Assembly (NCBI GenBank): GCA_031546985.1
Contig: JAVBJN010000023.1
Span: 1-56,179, forward strand
DNA length: 56,179 nt
Origin: JAVBJN01 sp031546985
GTDB taxonomy: Bacteria > Bacteroidota > Bacteroidia > Chitinophagales > Chitinophagaceae
Reading direction: 5' to 3'
Position numbers and translations under genes: made by a program. The notes under the pieces were generated by a model. That model had not been told where the DNA came from. It was given only the letters and a program-made list of their open reading frames with translations, and made no database searches. Shown here one piece after another: positions 16,691-24,954 of this stretch (the first letter of the stretch is position 1; each line of letters begins with the position of its first letter).

Positions 16691-16704
16691 ATACCCTTAA
16701 GGCG

Positions 16705-16760
16705 CGGGGCTTCGACAGGCTCAGCCACCTTTATGCGCTCTCCGACAAGCTCAGCCAACT
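16705..16760. repeat. 56-bp direct repeat, copy 1
   Basis: The unit contains two CGACAnGCTCAGCCA segments separated by TTTATGCGCTCTC. It matches copy 2 (16875-16930) at 54 of 56 positions, 170 bases away. The 16-mer TTCGACAGGCTCAGCC resembles a short motif dispersed in many bacterial genomes; that is recollection, not a search result. Confidence 0.85.
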
Positions 16761-16803
16761 AAGCCTAGCCTCGTCTATGCGGGGGTATAGCCACCAGGGT
16801 ACA

Positions 16804-16834
16804 GACCTGCCAGGTGCGTAGCTCCTGTCAGGTC
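16804..16834. repeat. Imperfect palindrome, AGACCTGnCAGG family, copy A
   Basis: Arms GACCTGCCAGG (16804-16814) and CCTGTCAGGTC (16824-16834) pair at 10 of 11 positions around a 9-base loop. A related palindrome is at 30505-30558. It looks like a small dispersed intergenic element. Confidence 0.55.
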
Positions 16835-16874
16835 AGTATGAAACGTAGCAAATATTAAATAGATATAACTTGAC

Positions 16875-16930
16875 CGGGGCTTCGACAGGCTCAGCCACCT
16901 TTATGCGCTCTCCGACAGGCTCAGCCACCT
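16875..16930. repeat. 56-bp direct repeat, copy 2
   Basis: This is the second copy of the unit at 16705-16760, with two differences. It directly abuts the A-tract of the lepA terminator. Confidence 0.85.
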
Positions 16931-16966
16931 AAAAAAAACAGCCCCTGCAATATTGCAGGGGCTGTT
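16931..16966 (-). terminator. Terminator of lepA
   Basis: A perfect 14-bp stem (16937-16950 and 16953-16966) lies 26 bases beyond the lepA stop; read on the minus strand it runs into eight Ts (16931-16938 as As on the plus strand). Confidence 0.9.
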
Positions 16967-16991
16967 CGTTATTTTTATCTCTAAACAAGCA

Positions 16992-18782
16992 TCAATCATC
17001 CAGTTTCAGTACTGCCAGGAATGATTCCTGTGGCACTTCTACTTTACCGATCTGACGCATACGTTTTTTACCTTCTTTCTGTTTTTCGAGCAGTTTACGT
17101 TTACGGCTCACGTCACCACCATAACATTTGGCAGTTACATCTTTACGCATGGCAGAGATGTTTTCGCGGGCTACGATCTTAGCGCCAATGGCAGCCTGAA
17201 TCGCAATAAGGAACTGCTGGCGGGGCAACAGGTCTTTCAGTTTTTCGCAAAGCTTGCGGCCAAAATCCTGCGCACGGCTGCGGTGAATCAATGCACTCAG
17301 TGCATCCACTTTCTCGGTATTCAGCAGAATATCCATTTTCACGATGTCAGACTCACGGTAACCAATCGGATGGTAATCAAACGAAGCGTAACCGCGGGTT
17401 TGCGATTTCAGTTTATCATAGAAATCGAATACGATCTCGGTCAATGGCATTTCAAAAATCAGCTCTACACGGCTGGGGGTGAGGTAACTCTGGTTAATGA
17501 GAATACCACGTTTACCCAGGCAAAGCGTCATAATATTACCGATATAATCGGGTTTACTAATGATTTGCGCTTTAATAAACGGCTCCTCGATAGAAGCCAG
17601 TTTTACCGCGTCTGGCATTTCAGACGGGTTATTGATGATTATCGTTTCCTCTTTGGTGGTATACCCGATAAAGCTTACGTTGGGTACGGTGGTAATTACC
17701 GTCTGGTTAAACTCGCGCTCCAGGCGTTCCTGGATGATCTCCATGTGCAGCATACCCAGGAATCCGCATCGGAAACCGAAGCCCAGCGCCTGCGATGTTT
17801 CCAGCTCAAAAGTGAGGGACGCATCATTCAGTTGCAGTTTTTCCATGCATTCGCGCAGCTCTTCAAACTCATCGGTCACTACCGGGTAAATACCGGCAAA
17901 TACCATGGGTTTTACTTCTTCGAAGCCATGAATATGCTCCGCAGCAGGGTTTGCACTCAGGGTAATGGTATCGCCTACTTTAATTTCTTTGGCATTTTTG
18001 ATACCGGTAATCACGTAACCTACATCGCCCGTTTTAACGTGCTTCAACGGCTCGAGACCCAGTTTAAGTACACCCACCTCATCGGCTTCGTACTCTGCGC
18101 CGGTAGCCATAAATTTGATCTTATCTCCTTTTCTCAGGCTACCATTAAGGATACGGTAGTATACGATAATACCTCTGAACGAGTTAAAAACGCTGTCGAA
18201 AACCAGCGCCTGCAATGGCCCGTCGGGATTACCCTTTGGTGCAGGAATGCGGTCTACAATCGCTTCCAGGATACCATCTATACCAATACCGGATTTACCG
18301 CTAGCCAGCAAAATATCTTCGCGCTTGCAGCCAATAAGGTCAATAATCTGGTCCTGTACTTCTTCGATCATGGCACCTTCCATATCGATCTTGTTGATAA
18401 CCGGAATGATTTCCAGGTTATTTTCAATAGCGAGGTACAGGTTAGAGATCGTTTGCGCCTGAATACCCTGCGAGGCATCTACCAGCAGCAGCGCACCTTC
18501 GCAGGCGGCCAGCGCACGGGATACTTCGTAAGAGAAGTCTACGTGACCAGGCGTATCGATCAGGTTTAAAGTATATTCAATGTCTTTATGAATGTGTTTG
18601 ATCTGAATCGCGTGACTTTTGATGGTAATACCTTTTTCACGCTCAAGGTCCATATCATCGAGCACCTGCGCTTGCATGTCCCGTTCGGAGATGGTGTTGG
18701 TGTGTTCCAGTAAACGGTCTGCCAGGGTACTTTTTCCGTGGTCAATGTGGGCGATAATACAGAAATTACGAATATTCTTCAT
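16992..18782 (-). CDS. lepA: Elongation factor 4 (LepA), ribosome back-translocase GTPase
   Basis: The 596-residue protein has the normal LepA length. G-domain motifs are intact: AHIDHGKSTLADRL (G1), DTPGHVDFSYEVSRAL (G3) and NKIDMEGA (G4). EF-G-like domains II, III and V follow, then the LepA-specific C-terminal domain ending in KRMRQIGKVEVPQESF. It binds stalled or wrongly moved ribosomes in the cytoplasm. It is the last gene of a minus-strand run after three polysaccharide genes (43 bases after the glycosyltransferase). A TACCTTTG box in that gap suggests its own promoter. Confidence 0.97.
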   Translation of the reverse strand: MKNIRNFCIIAHIDHGKSTLADRLLEHTNTISERDMQAQVLDDMDLEREKGITIKSHAIQIKHIHKDIEYTLNLIDTPGHVDFSYEVSRALAACEGALLLVDASQGIQAQTISNLYLAIENNLEIIPVINKIDMEGAMIEEVQDQIIDLIGCKREDILLASGKSGIGIDGILEAIVDRIPAPKGNPDGPLQALVFDSVFNSFRGIIVYYRILNGSLRKGDKIKFMATGAEYEADEVGVLKLGLEPLKHVKTGDVGYVITGIKNAKEIKVGDTITLSANPAAEHIHGFEEVKPMVFAGIYPVVTDEFEELRECMEKLQLNDASLTFELETSQALGFGFRCGFLGMLHMEIIQERLEREFNQTVITTVPNVSFIGYTTKEETIIINNPSEMPDAVKLASIEEPFIKAQIISKPDYIGNIMTLCLGKRGILINQSYLTPSRVELIFEMPLTEIVFDFYDKLKSQTRGYASFDYHPIGYRESDIVKMDILLNTEKVDALSALIHRSRAQDFGRKLCEKLKDLLPRQQFLIAIQAAIGAKIVARENISAMRKDVTAKCYGGDVSRKRKLLEKQKEGKKRMRQIGKVEVPQESFLAVLKLDD

Positions 18783-18802
18783 GCACTTTATCTTGTGATT
18801 TG

Positions 18803-18810
18803 CAAAGGTA
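18803..18810 (-). promoter_or_regulatory. -7 box (TACCTTTG, minus strand) of lepA
   Basis: A perfect TAnnTTTG on the minus strand ends 20 bases before the lepA ATG (18782). No TTTG is found 17-21 bases further upstream. Confidence 0.45.
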
Positions 18811-18825
18811 GTCTAAGTTGGGCGA

Positions 18826-19971
18826 TTATTCTATTTCGTTATATAAAGATGACAGTTGGCGCCCGATTCTGTCATAGCTGTATGCGCTCACCGCAGCCGC
18901 GGCTATTTCATTGCGATCAAATTCTACGTAATGATCTGTAAACCAATGTAAACTGGCAGCAAAAGCAACTTCATCGCCAGCAGTTACCATGCGGCCATTC
19001 TCGTTGGTCAGCGCCTCGGGAATACCCCCTACCTGCGTGGCCAGCACCGGCACACCGCAACACAGCGCCTCTATAATTACACAGGGAAAATTTTCGTAGT
19101 TGCTGAACAGCACCATGACCTGCGCTTTTTTTACCGCTTCTGCCACTTTTTCGTAAGGCAGCTCCCCTTCAAACACAATTTGGTCGTAATGCCGGGGGGT
19201 AATATTGCTGTTCATCCAGCCTTGCAGTTTTTCCGGCACGGGACCAATTACCTGTAAGCGACCTTTTCCGCCCCCATCGAGGTAGCGGCAAAAAGCACGC
19301 AGCATGCCTTCGGGATTTTTGGGATGCCCCAGGCCCGATACGTGCACAAAAGTAAAATCGCCGGTAGCCCCGGCCTGTTCCGCATAATGGAAGAGATGGG
19401 TATCTACCACGTTGCGCACAATTACTGCAGCATGCGGGCCGGCAAAATCAATCATGCGGGTTTTAAGGTCGTCCGATACCGGCAATAAGGACTGGCTGCC
19501 CCGGAGAATCCGTTTCAGCAGCATTCTTTTCAGTTTGCCCCAGCGGTATACCGTATGCGGCACATCTTTTCTAAAACCCGACCAATGCTCGGTAAGGTAA
19601 TAGGCAATGCCGTGCTTACGCTTGAGCCACAACGCAAACGCGCCCGCCCAGGTAGATACATGCACATGCGCGCATTGCGGCTTGCCCAGCTCCTGAAACA
19701 ATTGCGTGGTGAGCTCCTGGTATTTCTTCCACTTTTTAACAAACAAGGGTACCGAAGCGCCCGGTTTGTGGTGTATATAGCAATAATGCACCCGCAGGCG
19801 CTCATTTACCGCCACACATTCATACGCATCGGCACCCGCAGTGCCAGCCATAACCAGCACTTCAATACGGGTGTGCAACGAGGCCGCGTGGGCATGCCGC
19901 TCAATAAAATCGCCGGTAAAAGCATCTTCTCTCGAAGGGTACCAACTGGGCAACCACAATACGTACGACAT
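18826..19971 (-). CDS. Glycosyltransferase family 4-type, surface polysaccharide
   Basis: The 381-residue product is a retaining GT-B glycosyltransferase. It opens with YVLWLPSWYPSREDAFTGDF, an acceptor-loop type typical of capsule and exopolysaccharide GT4 enzymes. The donor site carries ENFPCVIIEALCCGVPVL and GGIPEAL, with the E-x7-E pair intact. The ATG at 19971 overlaps the stop of the upstream methyltransferase by one base (TAATG), so the two are translationally coupled; the frame is open further upstream but that part overlaps the methyltransferase. Donor and acceptor sugars are unknown. Confidence 0.88.
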   Translation of the reverse strand: MSYVLWLPSWYPSREDAFTGDFIERHAHAASLHTRIEVLVMAGTAGADAYECVAVNERLRVHYCYIHHKPGASVPLFVKKWKKYQELTTQLFQELGKPQCAHVHVSTWAGAFALWLKRKHGIAYYLTEHWSGFRKDVPHTVYRWGKLKRMLLKRILRGSQSLLPVSDDLKTRMIDFAGPHAAVIVRNVVDTHLFHYAEQAGATGDFTFVHVSGLGHPKNPEGMLRAFCRYLDGGGKGRLQVIGPVPEKLQGWMNSNITPRHYDQIVFEGELPYEKVAEAVKKAQVMVLFSNYENFPCVIIEALCCGVPVLATQVGGIPEALTNENGRMVTAGDEVAFAASLHWFTDHYVEFDRNEIAAAAVSAYSYDRIGRQLSSLYNEIE

Positions 19972-20714
19972 TAGTTTTTCGATTTTTCGAGCACCATAAT
20001 GAGGCAATCGCCCAGCCAGGCATTGCCCGCCAGCAAGCTATTGGGTTGCGTGCCCTGCCCGTAATACATGCCAAAATCGGTCTGCGTTACCGTAAAGCCG
20101 CACAACGCAGCCAGCTTGCTAAAGGTAAACGGCGAATAATACCAGTAATGATCGGGATGCACCGATTCGTAATGCTGCACCGCTGCTGCAAAATTCTGCA
20201 GGGCAAATACATTGGGCACGGTAATGACCAGCTTTGCAGAAGCAGGGAGCAACATGTGCAGGTTTTTGAGCGCTATCATTGGATCGGGCAGGTGTTCCAT
20301 CACCTCGCCCAGCAATACCAGATCGGGGGCAAACACATTGGCCGGTACGGCACCTTCCAGGTCCATCAGGTCAAATACCTGCACTTTTTCATCTCCTGTG
20401 AGTTGGGTATACAATGCCACCGCATCTGCATCATAATCCAGTCCATACACATCCTCGGCTACCGCCTGCATGCGCATATGCAACAGTTTTTTTTGCTGCA
20501 CCCGCTCGGTCGTAAAAGGCGCATCGGCAAAGCCAAAATGCCATACTTTTTTGCCCTTTACGAGATCGAGCAGGTAATCGGCTCGGTTCAGCAACCGGGG
20601 CGTACCCTGCATTTCGCGTTTCCAGGCATCGTCTTTCATATAATACCGGGAAAACACACGCATGGCTTTCAACGCCACCCATGCCGATCCCCATTTCATA
20701 ATTTTATTGATCAT
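19971..20714 (-). CDS. Class I SAM-dependent methyltransferase
   Basis: The 247-residue protein matches the Methyltransf_23/UbiG-like group. KVWHFGFADAPFTTERV occupies the motif I position but lacks the usual GxGxG, reading Gly-Phe-Ala-Asp-Ala. The acidic motif is in VYGLDYDADAV, and VLLGEVMEHLPDPMIALKN with VITVPNVFAL forms the remaining core. Sitting between a flippase and a glycosyltransferase, it probably methylates a sugar or caps a glycan chain. It is coupled to the downstream glycosyltransferase by a TAATG overlap. Confidence 0.82.
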   Translation of the reverse strand: MINKIMKWGSAWVALKAMRVFSRYYMKDDAWKREMQGTPRLLNRADYLLDLVKGKKVWHFGFADAPFTTERVQQKKLLHMRMQAVAEDVYGLDYDADAVALYTQLTGDEKVQVFDLMDLEGAVPANVFAPDLVLLGEVMEHLPDPMIALKNLHMLLPASAKLVITVPNVFALQNFAAAVQHYESVHPDHYWYYSPFTFSKLAALCGFTVTQTDFGMYYGQGTQPNSLLAGNAWLGDCLIMVLEKSKN

Positions 20715-20762
20715 ACTATCTGTTTATGTATCCGGCAACGGTTATCACCATCCTCCGGCACA

Positions 20763-22028
20763 TTATTGTTCTATTTTATCCGGTGCGTATTTTCGTAGCA
20801 ATATAACGGAGAGCAGGGCCGTGCCCAGGTAAGCTACCGTATTGGCAATGGCCGCACCGTTCATACCCATTTGGGGAATAAGCACCAGGTCTGTAGCTGC
20901 AATTAAAACGAGGCAAAAAGCCGACTGCAACAGGTTTAAATGCACTTTTCTAATGCCTGAAAAATACGACGCGCTTAATATTACTACGATAAACGCCGCG
21001 TACCCCGGCAGCATCAACGCCAGCGGAATCCAAAGACCGGCATAGGCCTCTCCCAAAATCCAAACACCGAGGTATTTAATCAGTAGTACCAATCCCAATG
21101 CCGCACCAATGCCCAGCAACACTCCAACAACCGACAATTGCTTTACTTTTTTGTACACTGCCGCTTTGCCCTCATTGGCTACCGCAGGCAGAATAATGGT
21201 GGCCAGCGCCGCCGGAAACACCCACAGCAACTGCGATAACCGGGTACCTACACTATATATGCCCAGCGCCGTTTTGCCATTAAAATAATCGAGTATCCAA
21301 AAATCGATGCGGTAGGCCAGTTGCTGCACCAGGTTGGCTACAAACGCGATAACGGCATACTGCATCAGCGCCCGGATAATCATTTTAGGCTTTTCGGCTA
21401 TTCCTTGCGGTAAGGCTTCTTCGGGTGCAGGCTTGTATTTTACAAAAAACAAAGCCAGCAACGGGCTTACAAAGTTGGTGAGCACCAGCAGGTATATAAT
21501 ATAGAGCTTATGTTCTGCAAACCGGTCGGTTACCATTACCACCGCCAGCATAAGCAGTTGCACAATACCCTGGCAGGCATTGAGCAGGTTTACCTGGCGG
21601 AATTTGCCTAAACCATTGAGTACCGATACCAGCAGGTTATTGCCCAGCAACGCCAGCAGAAACAAAGCCGCCCACATGGCGGAAATAGCATTATGCTCTG
21701 CCGGAAAAAAAGCAACAGCATTATGCGCCAGCCCGTTAATACCCAGCACTGCCAATACCGCCACCAGCTGCACCACAAATACCATGCGCAGCGCTTTGAT
21801 CATGCCCGAAAAGGTAAAATGACGGTTGGAGATATAGTAAACAATGGCCGACTCCAGCGAAAAACCAATTACCAGCACCGCAATGGCTACATTGGCAGTA
21901 AGCAACGCGTACACCCCGTTCACCTCGGGCAGTAAAATACGGGGCACCAGCAAGGCTACTGAAAGATTCAGCGCCAGGGATAATCCCCTGAATCCTACTT
22001 GCTCAATAATACTTTTACGGTTCAGCAT
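20763..22028 (-). CDS. Wzx-type polysaccharide flippase (MOP superfamily)
   Basis: The 421-residue inner-membrane protein has about twelve membrane segments and starts MLNRKSIIEQVGFRGLSLALN, the usual N-terminus of oligosaccharide flippases. KLSQLLWVFPAALATIILP-like mid-sequence (RLSQLLWVFPAALATIILP) is a family hallmark. It would move lipid-linked repeat units to the periplasmic face. The frame continues upstream to 22151, but a -7 box within that part and the signature N-terminus support the start at 22028. It leads the minus-strand unit with the methyltransferase and glycosyltransferase. Confidence 0.88.
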   Translation of the reverse strand: MLNRKSIIEQVGFRGLSLALNLSVALLVPRILLPEVNGVYALLTANVAIAVLVIGFSLESAIVYYISNRHFTFSGMIKALRMVFVVQLVAVLAVLGINGLAHNAVAFFPAEHNAISAMWAALFLLALLGNNLLVSVLNGLGKFRQVNLLNACQGIVQLLMLAVVMVTDRFAEHKLYIIYLLVLTNFVSPLLALFFVKYKPAPEEALPQGIAEKPKMIIRALMQYAVIAFVANLVQQLAYRIDFWILDYFNGKTALGIYSVGTRLSQLLWVFPAALATIILPAVANEGKAAVYKKVKQLSVVGVLLGIGAALGLVLLIKYLGVWILGEAYAGLWIPLALMLPGYAAFIVVILSASYFSGIRKVHLNLLQSAFCLVLIAATDLVLIPQMGMNGAAIANTVAYLGTALLSVILLRKYAPDKIEQ

Positions 22029-22059
22029 ACGGCTTGGCTGCAATACGGTTTTAACAGGC

Positions 22060-22067
22060 CAAATATA
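22060..22067 (-). promoter_or_regulatory. -7 box (TATATTTG, minus strand) of the flippase operon
   Basis: A perfect TAnnTTTG on the minus strand ends 31 bases before the flippase ATG. The same octamer is used in the opposite direction for rocD 54 bases away. Confidence 0.5.
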
Positions 22068-22096
22068 AACGTCAGATCGCTTACATTGGTATAAAC

Positions 22097-22128
22097 TTAG
22101 GCTTTCTGGCCCTGCCTTCCTATATTTG
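22097..22128 (+). promoter_or_regulatory. Promoter of rocD, possibly leaderless
   Basis: TTAG (22097-22100), a 20-base spacer and a perfect TATATTTG (22121-22128). Only four bases separate the -7 box from the ATG at 22133, so transcription would begin at or within a few bases of the start codon. Confidence 0.5.
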
Positions 22129-22132
22129 TAAT

Positions 22133-23368
22133 ATGCTTTCAACAAATACAATATCAGCGCTGAGCGCGCAATTTTTAGAGAAAGAGGAAAAATACGGTGC
22201 CCACAACTACCACCCTTTGCCGGTTGTACTCACTAAAGGCGAAGGCGTATTTGTATGGGATGTAGATGGCAAACGTTATTACGATTTCCTGAGCGGTTAC
22301 TCTGCGGTAAACCAGGGTCACTGCCATCCGGAAATTATAGCCACGCTTGTAGAGCAGGCACAGAAACTTACCCTTACCTCCCGTGCTTTCCACAGCGATC
22401 TGCTGGGCGAGTATGCGGAATATATTTGCAATTATTTCGGTTACGATAAGGTTTTGCCCATGAATACGGGTGTAGAAGCGGTGGAAACAGCGCTGAAACT
22501 GGCCCGCCGCTGGGGTTACGCGGTAAAAGGCGTAGCAGACAATATGGCTAAGATCCTTGTTTGCGAAAGCAATTTTCATGGCCGTACCCTTAATATTATC
22601 TCCTTCAGCACCGACCCTTCTGCCAAAGAGGGTTTTGGTCCTTTTATGCCGGGTTATACCGTTATTCCATACAACAATATCGAAGCGCTTAAAGTGGCCT
22701 TGCAGGATCCTAACGTAGTGGGCTTCCTGGTAGAGCCTATCCAGGGCGAAGCCGGTGTAATGGTGCCGGACGAAGGTTACCTGAGCCAGGCCTCGGCATT
22801 GTGCAAAGAACATAATGTGCTGTTTATTGCCGACGAGATCCAGACCGGCCTTGCCCGTACGGGCAAAATGCTGGCCTGCGACCACGAAAACGTGCATCCC
22901 GATATTTTGATACTGGGCAAAGCACTTTCTGGTGGTACCCTCCCGGTATCTGCAGTGCTGGCCGATGATGAGATTATGCTTACCATTAAACCGGGCGAGC
23001 ATGGCTCTACCTACGGCGGCAATCCGCTGGCTTGTAAAGTAGCCATGAAAGCGCTGGAAGTATTAAGAACAGGCAAAATGGCCGAAAACGCCGAGGCTAT
23101 GGGCCAATACCTGCGCGACCAGCTCGTAGCCCTCAACCACCCCAATATTGCATTGGTACGTGGCAAGGGCCTGCTCAATGCCATCATTATCAAACACAGC
23201 AATACCGATGCTGCCTGGGACCTGTGCCTGCAACTGAAAGACAATGGTCTGCTGGCCAAACCAACGCATGGCGACAAAATTCGTTTTGCACCGCCGCTCA
23301 CCATTACTAAAGAACAGATTGATGAGTGCGTAGCTATCATTAAAGAAAGTCTGAAAATCTTTGCATAA
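22133..23368 (+). CDS. rocD: Ornithine--oxo-acid aminotransferase
   Basis: The 411-residue class III PLP aminotransferase moves the delta-amino group of ornithine to 2-oxoglutarate, giving glutamate-5-semialdehyde. The order YDFLSGYSAVNQGHCHP, LPMNTGVEAVETALKLARRW, NFHGRTLNIISFSTD, FIADEIQTGLARTG and the PLP lysine in LGKALSGGTLPVSAVL is that of ornithine aminotransferase rather than acetylornithine or GABA aminotransferases. It acts in arginine/ornithine breakdown and proline-glutamate conversion in the cytoplasm. It is divergent from the flippase operon and followed by a strong terminator, so it is a single-gene unit. Confidence 0.93.
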   Translation: MLSTNTISALSAQFLEKEEKYGAHNYHPLPVVLTKGEGVFVWDVDGKRYYDFLSGYSAVNQGHCHPEIIATLVEQAQKLTLTSRAFHSDLLGEYAEYICNYFGYDKVLPMNTGVEAVETALKLARRWGYAVKGVADNMAKILVCESNFHGRTLNIISFSTDPSAKEGFGPFMPGYTVIPYNNIEALKVALQDPNVVGFLVEPIQGEAGVMVPDEGYLSQASALCKEHNVLFIADEIQTGLARTGKMLACDHENVHPDILILGKALSGGTLPVSAVLADDEIMLTIKPGEHGSTYGGNPLACKVAMKALEVLRTGKMAENAEAMGQYLRDQLVALNHPNIALVRGKGLLNAIIIKHSNTDAAWDLCLQLKDNGLLAKPTHGDKIRFAPPLTITKEQIDECVAIIKESLKIFA

Positions 23369-23387
23369 AACGCAAATTATATTGTAG

Positions 23388-23419
23388 AAAAGACCGGGCG
23401 CATGTCCGGTCTTTTTATT
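23388..23419 (+). terminator. Terminator after rocD
   Basis: A perfect 10-bp stem (AAAAGACCGG 23388-23397, CCGGTCTTTT 23406-23415) with an 8-base loop runs into TTTTT-ATTT. Confidence 0.9.
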
Positions 23420-23475
23420 TTCTATAGAATTGTCGCCTAAGCTGCCAGAAGGAATAAGACAGCCCAGCACGCTTA

Positions 23476-23603
23476 ATGTCGTCAGCGCACGAAGCAGAAG
23501 TCACAGTAGTGGCGCAGTTGAATCAAGGAAATGACCCGAAAACGTGGGGTATTCGTTTTCGGGTGGCTTTTTTGCGTTACTTTTTTTCCGCCAAAAAAGT
23601 AAC
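23476..23603. repeat. Intergenic element with two consecutive hairpins
   Basis: Hairpin 1 has 10-bp arms (CCCGAAAACG 23535-23544, CGTTTTCGGG 23554-23563) followed by a T-run. Hairpin 2 pairs GTTACTTTTTT (23576-23586) with AAAAAAGTAAC (23593-23603). The rest of the 368-base gap between rocD and the next gene (23369-23736) holds nothing else recognisable. An open frame at 23476-23661 spans both hairpins and is not considered a gene. The GTTACTTTTTT...AAAAAAGTAAC element looks like a dispersed intergenic sequence, which is a guess. Confidence 0.5.
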
Positions 23604-23709
23604 AGAAGCTGAAAAACCGGCTATGGTCAGAAGAAACCTGCAATTGCTAACCAATTTGTAAACCAGGAAACAGTGCTTAAGTACCTCCAACTTTGCTGGT
23701 TGGATTCTT

Positions 23710-23717
23710 TATTTTTG
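23710..23717 (+). promoter_or_regulatory. -7 box (TATTTTTG) of the YcxB-like gene
   Basis: A perfect TAnnTTTG lies 19 bases before the ATG at 23737. A TTTG upstream at 23692-23695 is spaced by only 14 bases. Confidence 0.45.
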
Positions 23718-23736
23718 CACCTATACGCAATTCACT

Positions 23737-24276
23737 ATGACCATACACTATGCCCTCGACGAAAAAGATTTCCTCACCTTCCAGTTGTTTGCCGCCTCTC
23801 CCTCTATTGTAAAACGGAGAAGGTTTACACGATTCAGCTTTGCTGCTATTTACATTATACTGGGTGGCGTACTGCTGGCGGTGGGTAAATTACCGATAGG
23901 CGTAATACTGCTTCTGCTGGGCGTGCTCTGGTTCATCGTTTACCCTATGTATGAACGCAAAAGATACCGCAACCATTACATTACCCACATTAAAGAACAT
24001 TACGAAGGCAGGCTTAACCGCCCCTCTTCGATTACATTTAGCAAAGAGGGAGTGGAAACCAACAATAGTGGTGGCGAAAGCAAACTGCCCTATACCGAGC
24101 TGGATGCGATGCAGGAAATTGGCGGCTACATATACATACGGCTCAAAACTGGTGTATCGTTTATTATTCCGAAGCAGAAAACAGATAACCCTGCCGAAAC
24201 CATCGCGTTTTTAAAGAACCTGGCAAGCCGCTTAAACATCCCTTACGCTACCAACCTGGACTGGACATGGAAATAG
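23737..24276 (+). CDS. YcxB-like membrane protein
   Basis: The 179-residue protein has an N-terminal strand-rich stretch (TIHYALDEKDFLTFQLFAAS), two adjacent membrane segments (about residues 33-50 and 52-72) and a cytoplasmic C-terminal domain with SITFSKEGVETNNSGGESKLPYTEL. This layout is that of the YcxB-like family (PF14317 type), whose function is unknown. The HD-domain gene starts inside its last codons (10-base overlap), so the two are co-transcribed. Confidence 0.72.
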   Translation: MTIHYALDEKDFLTFQLFAASPSIVKRRRFTRFSFAAIYIILGGVLLAVGKLPIGVILLLLGVLWFIVYPMYERKRYRNHYITHIKEHYEGRLNRPSSITFSKEGVETNNSGGESKLPYTELDAMQEIGGYIYIRLKTGVSFIIPKQKTDNPAETIAFLKNLASRLNIPYATNLDWTWK

Positions 24277-24929
24277 TGACCACACCACCCGATATACCGG
24301 CAGCGCTGCAAAGTATTTTTACCGACCTGGTGCTGCGCTATACCCCGCATACAGCTATGCCCCATGAATTGTGGCAGGAGCTGCTGGCGGGCTATACCCA
24401 ACCCAACCGGCACTACCATAACCTGAACCATATAGCCGCGGTGCTGGCAGCGCTTATGCCGGTGCAGGCCAATGTTAAGGATTGGGACGCCCTGCTGTTC
24501 TCCGTATTTTACCACGATGTGGTGTACGATGTAGCACAAACCGACAACGAGGCCCAAAGTGCAGAGCTGGCACTATCCCGGTTATCGGAGATGGGGTTCC
24601 CGGCAGAGCGGACCGCACATTGTTACCAGCACATACTGGCCACCCAGCGCCATGAACCCAGTACAGATGCTGATACCAACCTCTTTACCGATGCCGATCT
24701 TTCTATACTGGGGCAGCCGGCCAAAGATTATGAAACCTATACCCAACAAATACGTCAGGAATACAGCATGTACCCCGATAGCCTGTATTTACCAGGGCGG
24801 GCCAAAGTGTTGATGCATTTTCTGGCGATGCCGCATATTTTCAAAACCGACTATTTTCAACACCAGTACGAAACGCAGGCCAAAACCAATCTTTCGGCAG
24901 AGCTGGCTTTGCTATCCTCAGGTTCCTGA
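24267..24929 (+). CDS. HD-domain metal-dependent phosphohydrolase-like protein
   Basis: The 220-residue cytoplasmic protein shows the HD-type metal ligands: His in RHYHNLNHI (about residues 49-57) and His-Asp in FSVFYHDVVYD (about 76-86), with later His/Asp at HILATQRHEPS and FTDADLSILG. The pattern matches a widespread family of predicted HD hydrolases with no known substrate. Its start overlaps the end of the YcxB-like gene by 10 bases, and the beta-lactamase gene follows after 25 bases, so all three may share a transcript. Confidence 0.78.
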   Translation: MEIVTTPPDIPAALQSIFTDLVLRYTPHTAMPHELWQELLAGYTQPNRHYHNLNHIAAVLAALMPVQANVKDWDALLFSVFYHDVVYDVAQTDNEAQSAELALSRLSEMGFPAERTAHCYQHILATQRHEPSTDADTNLFTDADLSILGQPAKDYETYTQQIRQEYSMYPDSLYLPGRAKVLMHFLAMPHIFKTDYFQHQYETQAKTNLSAELALLSSGS

Positions 24930-24954
24930 TTCCTTAAACCACCCCAATATCTCC

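Noticed and set aside
23476..23661. A 61-codon open frame after rocD
   Set aside because: It runs through two hairpins and its product has no recognisable feature; it is better explained by the intergenic element.
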